Shown in pieces: positions 24,676-27,899 of a DNA stretch of 27,899 bases. Source of the stretch: an uncultured Pseudogracilibacillus sp. (GTDB lineage: Bacteria; Bacillota; Bacilli; Bacillales; Amphibacillaceae); the NCBI GenBank assembly GCA_937974845.1, contig CALJVC010000117.1:1-27899 (forward strand), written 5' to 3'. Every line of letters starts with the position of its first letter. Positions within the stretch are counted from its first letter, which is position 1. Both the position numbers and the translations under genes were made by a program. Under the pieces are notes generated by a model. It was not told the origin of the DNA. It did not search any database and saw only the letters and a program-made list of their open reading frames with translations.

Positions 24676-25314
24676 ATGATTAGTTCTCTATCGTATGAAG
24701 CGCTGGTTGGATTGCTTGTCATGTTAGGTACTGCCGGTTTGTTAACTGAAGTTCTTGTAAGGGCTCGGGGCCTTGCAGCTAGTTTTGGTATCATTCTTAT
24801 GGCTTTATATTTTTATTATTACGTTCCAGAACCTTCCTATTTCATTGGTATTTTTATTGCATATGTCATTGGAATATTCCTTATTGTAATCGATGGAAAA
24901 TGGATTGGGGATGGGATTCTAAGTATCCTTGGTGTGCTTACCATTTTGGTGTCCGTTGCTTTAGCCGCACCTACCTTATTATGCCGCTTATTTGCAATCC
25001 TTGGTGTCATCTTTGGTATTGTCCTCGCCCTATTCAGTTTAAAGCTGTTGCCTAAACGGAAACTATGGGAACGACTTACATTAAAAGATCGGCTGACAAC
25101 GGAAAAAGGCTACCATACCTTGAGAGAAGAAATTGTTCAACTAAAGGGTAAAGAAGGAATAACGGTAACCGATTTACGCCCATCTGGTTACGTTCGTATT
25201 CAAGGAGAAGATTATAGTGTTGTTTCCGAAGGGGACTGGTTATCTAAAGGAACGAAGGTAGTTGTAATTAAGATAGACGGTACGAAAATTGTAGTGAAAC
25301 CACTTCAAGAATAA
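24676..25314 (+). CDS. NfeD family membrane protein, short form
   Basis: 212 residues without the ClpP-like protease domain of the first NfeD. Five or so membrane segments (about 8-27, 33-50, 53-72, 80-98, 103-124) precede a C-terminal NfeD beta-barrel at about 150-208. That barrel has the telling LKGKEGITVTDLRPSGYVRI and GDWLSKGTKV motifs, with similarity to the end of nfeD1b. Short NfeDs normally pair with a flotillin or stomatin, but none is adjacent. The ATG at 24676 (AAGGAGG at 24664-24670) is preferred over ATG 24673, which is too near. The next gene on the same strand is the phosphate cotransporter, which has its own candidate promoter. Confidence 0.88.
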   Translation: MISSLSYEALVGLLVMLGTAGLLTEVLVRARGLAASFGIILMALYFYYYVPEPSYFIGIFIAYVIGIFLIVIDGKWIGDGILSILGVLTILVSVALAAPTLLCRLFAILGVIFGIVLALFSLKLLPKRKLWERLTLKDRLTTEKGYHTLREEIVQLKGKEGITVTDLRPSGYVRIQGEDYSVVSEGDWLSKGTKVVVIKIDGTKIVVKPLQE

Positions 25315-25349
25315 TTGTGTAAAAATATTGTAAAATAATTAAAATAATC

Positions 25350-25378
25350 TTTACATACTGAGAAGAATTCTTAATAAT
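25350..25378 (+). promoter_or_regulatory. candidate promoter of the Na+/phosphate cotransporter
   Basis: TTTACA (25350-25355), 17 bases, AATAAT (25373-25378), each close to the sigma-A consensus. I did not find a convincing pair of PhoP boxes nearby. Confidence 0.45.
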
Positions 25379-25429
25379 AAGATTGAATGCCGACATTAGG
25401 ACGATTAACAGAATAGGGATGATGACGTA

Positions 25430-27067
25430 TTGGAAGCAACAATGAATGTACAATCGATTATTTTTGAATTTATCGGTGGTTTAGGTATTTTTCTTCTCGG
25501 TATTAAATATTTAGGGGAAGGGTTACAAAAGGCAGCGGGAGACCGGTTACGGGGAATTTTAGATCGGTTTACCAGCAATCCGATTTTAGGAGTATTTGCA
25601 GGACTTTTAGTGACAGTCTTAATACAAAGTAGTTCTGGTACAACGGTCTTAACCGTGGCTTTAGTCAACGCCGGCTTTATGACTTTACGCCAGGCGATAG
25701 GAGTCATTATGGGGGCAAACATCGGTACGACCTTAACCGCCTTTATTATTGGCTTTAATGTTGGGGAATATGGTTTACCTATCCTAGCCCTCGGAGCTTT
25801 TATGCTCTTCTTTTTCAAGAATGAACGAATCAATGTGTTTGGACAGGCTTTGTTTGGATTCGGATCTTTATTTTTCGGTTTACAATTAATGAGCGGTGGG
25901 ATGGCTCCGTTACGTTCCTTAGAAGTTTTCCATGATTTAACGGTAAGCATGAGTGACAATCCAGTTTTAGGAGTTATTATCGGTACGATCTTTACCATGA
26001 TTGTTCAAAGTTCTAGTGCGACAATCGGTATTTTACAAGGTCTTTATGCTGAAGGGGCAATTAGCTTAGAAGCAGCGATTCCAGTATTATTCGGGGATAA
26101 TATTGGTACGACGATTACGGCGATTTTAGCATCCTTTGGAGTTTCTGTAGCTGCTAAACGAGCGGCATTAACCCACGTTATTTTCAACGTTGTCGGAGCG
26201 ACGATCTTTTTATTCTTTATCACGCCCTTTACAGGTTATGTGGGCTTTTTACAATCGACCTTTGCTTTAGATCCAAAAATGACGATTGCCTTTGCCCATG
26301 GGACCTTTAATATCGTCAACACTTTAATTCAACTTCCATTTGTTGGGGTTTTAGCATGGATTGTGACGAAGTTAGTTCCAGGTGAAGATGTCATTGTAGA
26401 ATATAAGCCAAAGCACTTAGATCCACTTTTTATTAAACAGTCCTCGACGGTAGCTATTTCTCAGGCGAAGGCTGAAGTGCTACGAATGGGAGAGTATTGC
26501 GTCCAAGGATTGGAAGAGACGAGCAAGTTTATTATTACAAAGGATCGTAGGCAGGCTGAAATAGCAAGACAAATTGAAGGTGCATTAAATAATTTAGATC
26601 GTGAAATTACGAACTATTTAATTAGTTTAGCCAGTGAAACCCTGTCCGAAGCTGATAGTGCAAAGCACACTTCTTTACTAGATACTGTTCGGGATATCGA
26701 ACGGATAGGGGATCACTTCGAAAACATAATTGAATTAACGGAATTTAAAATTTCTAACAAAATTACATTAACGGACCAGGCCCACGAAGATTTACAAGAA
26801 ATGTTTGATTTAACGATTCTAACAGTAGAGCAAGCTATGCGGGCCCTTGATTTAATGAGTCGCGAAGAAGCATTAGTCGTTTTACAAAAGGAAGAAGAGA
26901 TAGATAAAATGGAAAGAAAGTTTCGCCGCGATCATATTGTTCGAATGAATGAAGGTTTATGTACAGGTACAGCCGGGGTCGTTTTCGTCGATATCATTAG
27001 CAATTTAGAACGAATTGGCGACCATGCAGTAAACATTGCTGAAGAAGTATTAGCGAGTTTCAAATAG
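25430..27067 (+). CDS. Na+/phosphate cotransporter family protein with PhoU-like domain
   Basis: 545-residue transporter. Two Na_Pi_cotrans repeats form the membrane part (about residues 8-315) and each contains the QSSS signature, QSSSGTT at 66-72 and QSSSATI at 193-199, used in sodium and phosphate binding. The cytoplasmic C-terminus (about 340-545) is PhoU-like, with repeated RDIERIGDHFENI and NLERIGDHAVNIAEE motifs that bind metal clusters in PhoU. It probably imports or balances phosphate with sodium. The TTG at 25430 has AGGGATGATG (25415-25424); ATG 25442 is an alternative. B. subtilis has a related gene, yqeW, on the other side of this region, next to rpsU. Confidence 0.92.
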   Translation: MEATMNVQSIIFEFIGGLGIFLLGIKYLGEGLQKAAGDRLRGILDRFTSNPILGVFAGLLVTVLIQSSSGTTVLTVALVNAGFMTLRQAIGVIMGANIGTTLTAFIIGFNVGEYGLPILALGAFMLFFFKNERINVFGQALFGFGSLFFGLQLMSGGMAPLRSLEVFHDLTVSMSDNPVLGVIIGTIFTMIVQSSSATIGILQGLYAEGAISLEAAIPVLFGDNIGTTITAILASFGVSVAAKRAALTHVIFNVVGATIFLFFITPFTGYVGFLQSTFALDPKMTIAFAHGTFNIVNTLIQLPFVGVLAWIVTKLVPGEDVIVEYKPKHLDPLFIKQSSTVAISQAKAEVLRMGEYCVQGLEETSKFIITKDRRQAEIARQIEGALNNLDREITNYLISLASETLSEADSAKHTSLLDTVRDIERIGDHFENIIELTEFKISNKITLTDQAHEDLQEMFDLTILTVEQAMRALDLMSREEALVVLQKEEEIDKMERKFRRDHIVRMNEGLCTGTAGVVFVDIISNLERIGDHAVNIAEEVLASFK

Positions 27068-27100
27068 GCTATCTTTGCACAAATTGTAGCAAATCTCTTT

Positions 27101-27159
27101 AAACCTCCTCTTATTAAGCTAGGGAAACTATGACCGAGGCTGTTAAGGGGAGGTTTTTT
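27101..27159 (+). terminator. intrinsic terminator after the phosphate cotransporter
   Basis: AAACCTCCTCTTA (27101-27113) pairs with TAAGGGGAGGTTT (27144-27156) with one wobble, followed by T to 27159. The 30-base loop can itself pair (TTAAGC with GCTGTTAA), giving an unusually long hairpin. Confidence 0.8.
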
Positions 27160-27292
27160 AATGAGAGAGTGTTATCGAAAACTATTCCTTTTCTAACCTG
27201 GAGAAAGTATGTTGTAACTTTTTCTTATTTTATGTATAATAATACATGGTCTAGTTTCCAATCATCTAGTTCCTAGAGCTTTAGCAAATTAA
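27160..27292. other. A/T-rich intergenic spacer
   Basis: The gap between the cotransporter and the tRNA genes (27068-27395) holds the terminator at its start and the tRNA promoter near its end. In between I see no credible gene, repeat or RNA motif. Confidence 0.6.
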
Positions 27293-27321
27293 TTGACAGC
27301 TAAGAAAATCCATGATAAATT
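27293..27321 (+). promoter_or_regulatory. promoter of the tRNA cluster
   Basis: Perfect TTGACA (27293-27298), 17 bases, TAAATT (27316-27321), preceded by an extended -10 TG at 27313-27314. It lies about 75 bases before the first tRNA. Confidence 0.75.
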
Positions 27322-27395
27322 ATAACTTGTGCTCATTCGAAGTAGCGCTTATTAGATAAAAGCTTCAAATTAAATACAGAATAATTTTTCTTTAT

Positions 27396-27467
27396 TCCAC
27401 AGTAGCTCAGTGGTAGAGCAATCGGCTGTTAACCGATCGGTCGCAGGTTCGAATCCTGCCTGTGGAG
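27396..27467 (+). tRNA. tRNA-Asn (anticodon GTT)
   Basis: The acceptor arms TCCACAG and CTGTGGA pair perfectly. The anticodon loop CTGTTAA gives GTT at 27428-27430. The T-loop GGTTCGAATCC is typical and the discriminator is G. CCA is not encoded. Confidence 0.96.
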
Positions 27468-27474
27468 TTTTTAT

Positions 27475-27551
27475 GGCGGCGTAGCTCAGTTGGCGAGAGC
27501 GAACGGTTCATACCCGTTAGGTCGGGGGTTCGACTCCCTCCGCCGCTACCA
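27475..27551 (+). tRNA. tRNA-Met, elongator (anticodon CAT)
   Basis: The acceptor GGCGGCG pairs with CGCCGCT (first pair G-U). The anticodon loop TTCATAC gives CAT, and CCA is encoded at the end. The sequence closely resembles the known B. subtilis elongator tRNA-Met. It lacks the three G-C pairs in the anticodon stem and the mismatched first pair of an initiator. Confidence 0.9.
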
Positions 27552-27557
27552 TATAAA

Positions 27558-27634
27558 GGACCCATAGCTCAGCTGGTTAGAGCTGACGGCTCATAACCGT
27601 CCGGTCGCAGGTTCGAATCCTGCTGGGTCCACCA
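27558..27634 (+). tRNA. CAT-anticodon tRNA, probably tRNA-Ile2
   Basis: The acceptor GGACCCA pairs perfectly with TGGGTCC. The anticodon loop CTCATAA has CAT at 27592-27594, and CCA is encoded. Acceptor pairs 4 and 5 are C-G, the feature known from E. coli to be recognised by the lysidine synthetase TilS in tRNA-Ile2. The gene order Met-Ile(CAT)-Ser also occurs in the B. subtilis trnB cluster. An automatic tool may label it Met. Confidence 0.8.
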
Positions 27635-27643
27635 TTCATACTA

Positions 27644-27733
27644 GGAGGAATACCCAAGTCTGGCTGAAGGGATCGGTCTTGAAAACCGACAGGGGTGTAA
27701 CAGCCCGCGGGGGTTCGAATCCCTCTTCCTCCT
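27644..27733 (+). tRNA. tRNA-Ser (anticodon TGA)
   Basis: The acceptor GGAGGAA pairs with TTCCTCC. The anticodon stem TCGGT/ACCGA holds the loop CTTGAAA with TGA at 27680-27682. A long variable arm (about 27690-27708) marks it as a class II tRNA. CCA is not encoded and the discriminator position reads T rather than the usual G. Confidence 0.93.
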
Positions 27734-27761
27734 TTCTTTTATTTTCTATTTTTGCAATTTT

Positions 27762-27834
27762 GGCTCGATAGCTCAGTCGGTAGAGCAAAGGACTGAAAAT
27801 CCTTGTGTCGGCGGTTCGATTCCGTCTCGAGCCA
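27762..27834 (+). tRNA. tRNA-Phe (anticodon GAA)
   Basis: The acceptor GGCTCGA pairs perfectly with TCGAGCC. The anticodon loop CTGAAAA gives GAA at 27795-27797, and the discriminator is A. CCA is not encoded. It is the last gene of the cluster. Confidence 0.95.
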
Positions 27835-27843
27835 TAGCCATAG

Positions 27844-27873
27844 AGAACTAAGCCTTTGCTTAGTTCTTTTTTT
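27844..27873 (+). terminator. intrinsic terminator of the tRNA cluster
   Basis: AGAACTAAGC (27844-27853) pairs perfectly with GCTTAGTTCT (27858-27867), followed by a run of T. Confidence 0.92.
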
Positions 27874-27899
27874 ATATAAAAAAAGCGAAACATTTGCAC

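Noticed and set aside
25405..25998. 197-residue minus-strand frame inside the cotransporter gene
   Set aside because: It is shadow sequence, rich in Lys, Pro and Ile and opposite the conserved Na_Pi repeat.
27160..27195. Short ATG frame after the cotransporter terminator
   Set aside because: Only 11 codons, no ribosome site and no similarity to anything known.
27636..27899. 87-residue minus-strand reading frame across the tRNA-Ser and tRNA-Phe genes
   Set aside because: It is the antisense of tRNA genes and contains peptide strings typical of spurious translations of tRNA clusters; it has no independent support.

Overview
The window is a low-GC, Gram-positive chromosome segment from an endospore-forming member of the Bacillaceae/Bacillales. 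The evidence is a long run of genes in the order of the Bacillus subtilis rpsU-yqeY-nfeD-floA ... dnaG-sigA-cccA-yqfN-yqfO-cshB-nfo region, strong GGAGG ribosome sites, frequent TTG/GTG starts, sigma-A and candidate sigma-W promoters, a glycine T-box and the sporulation genes yqfC/yqfD. The species cannot be named from the sequence. Almost every gene is a recognisable housekeeping gene. I found no phage, insertion sequence, CRISPR, toxin-antitoxin or defence system, and no undescribed system that I could defend.

Layout. 1-823: rpsU-yqeY with its own promoter and terminator. 878-3907: candidate sigma-W promoter, then nfeD1b-floA-yqfB-like, a membrane-microdomain operon ending in a terminator. 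4020-11344: a compact block of yqfC, yqfD, phoH, pgpH, ybeY, dgkA, era, yqzL and recO, covering sporulation, c-di-AMP turnover, rRNA maturation and ribosome assembly, lipid carrier recycling and DNA repair. The usual cdd between dgkA and era is absent. 11378-16153: promoter, glycine T-box, glyQ-glyS, ccpN and yqfL. 16152-19204: dnaG-rpoD, the macromolecular-synthesis genes, without the yqxD that precedes dnaG in B. subtilis. 19258-19767: cccA as a single unit with its own promoter, an inverted repeat and a terminator. 19808-23871: trmK, yqfO, cshB and nfo. 23953-27159: a less conserved stretch with a small membrane protein, a minus-strand LysM-like secreted protein (yqfZ-like), a second and shorter NfeD protein, and a Na+/phosphate cotransporter with a PhoU-like tail. 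27293-27873: promoter, five tRNA genes (Asn, Met, a CAT tRNA that is probably Ile2, Ser, Phe) and a terminator.

The genes fit together as follows. PhoH, YbeY, Era, RpsU and the neighbouring YqzL belong to RNA and ribosome handling. NfeD1b and FloA build flotillin membrane domains, probably under envelope-stress control. CcpN and YqfL are carbon-metabolism regulators placed behind the tRNA-Gly-controlled glycyl-tRNA synthetase. DnaG and SigA start replication and transcription. The items most worth a second look are the U73 discriminator of the tRNA-Ser gene, the divergent yqfZ-like/NfeD pair next to the phosphate transporter, the coiled-coil membrane protein in the flotillin operon, and the inverted repeat over the cccA promoter.
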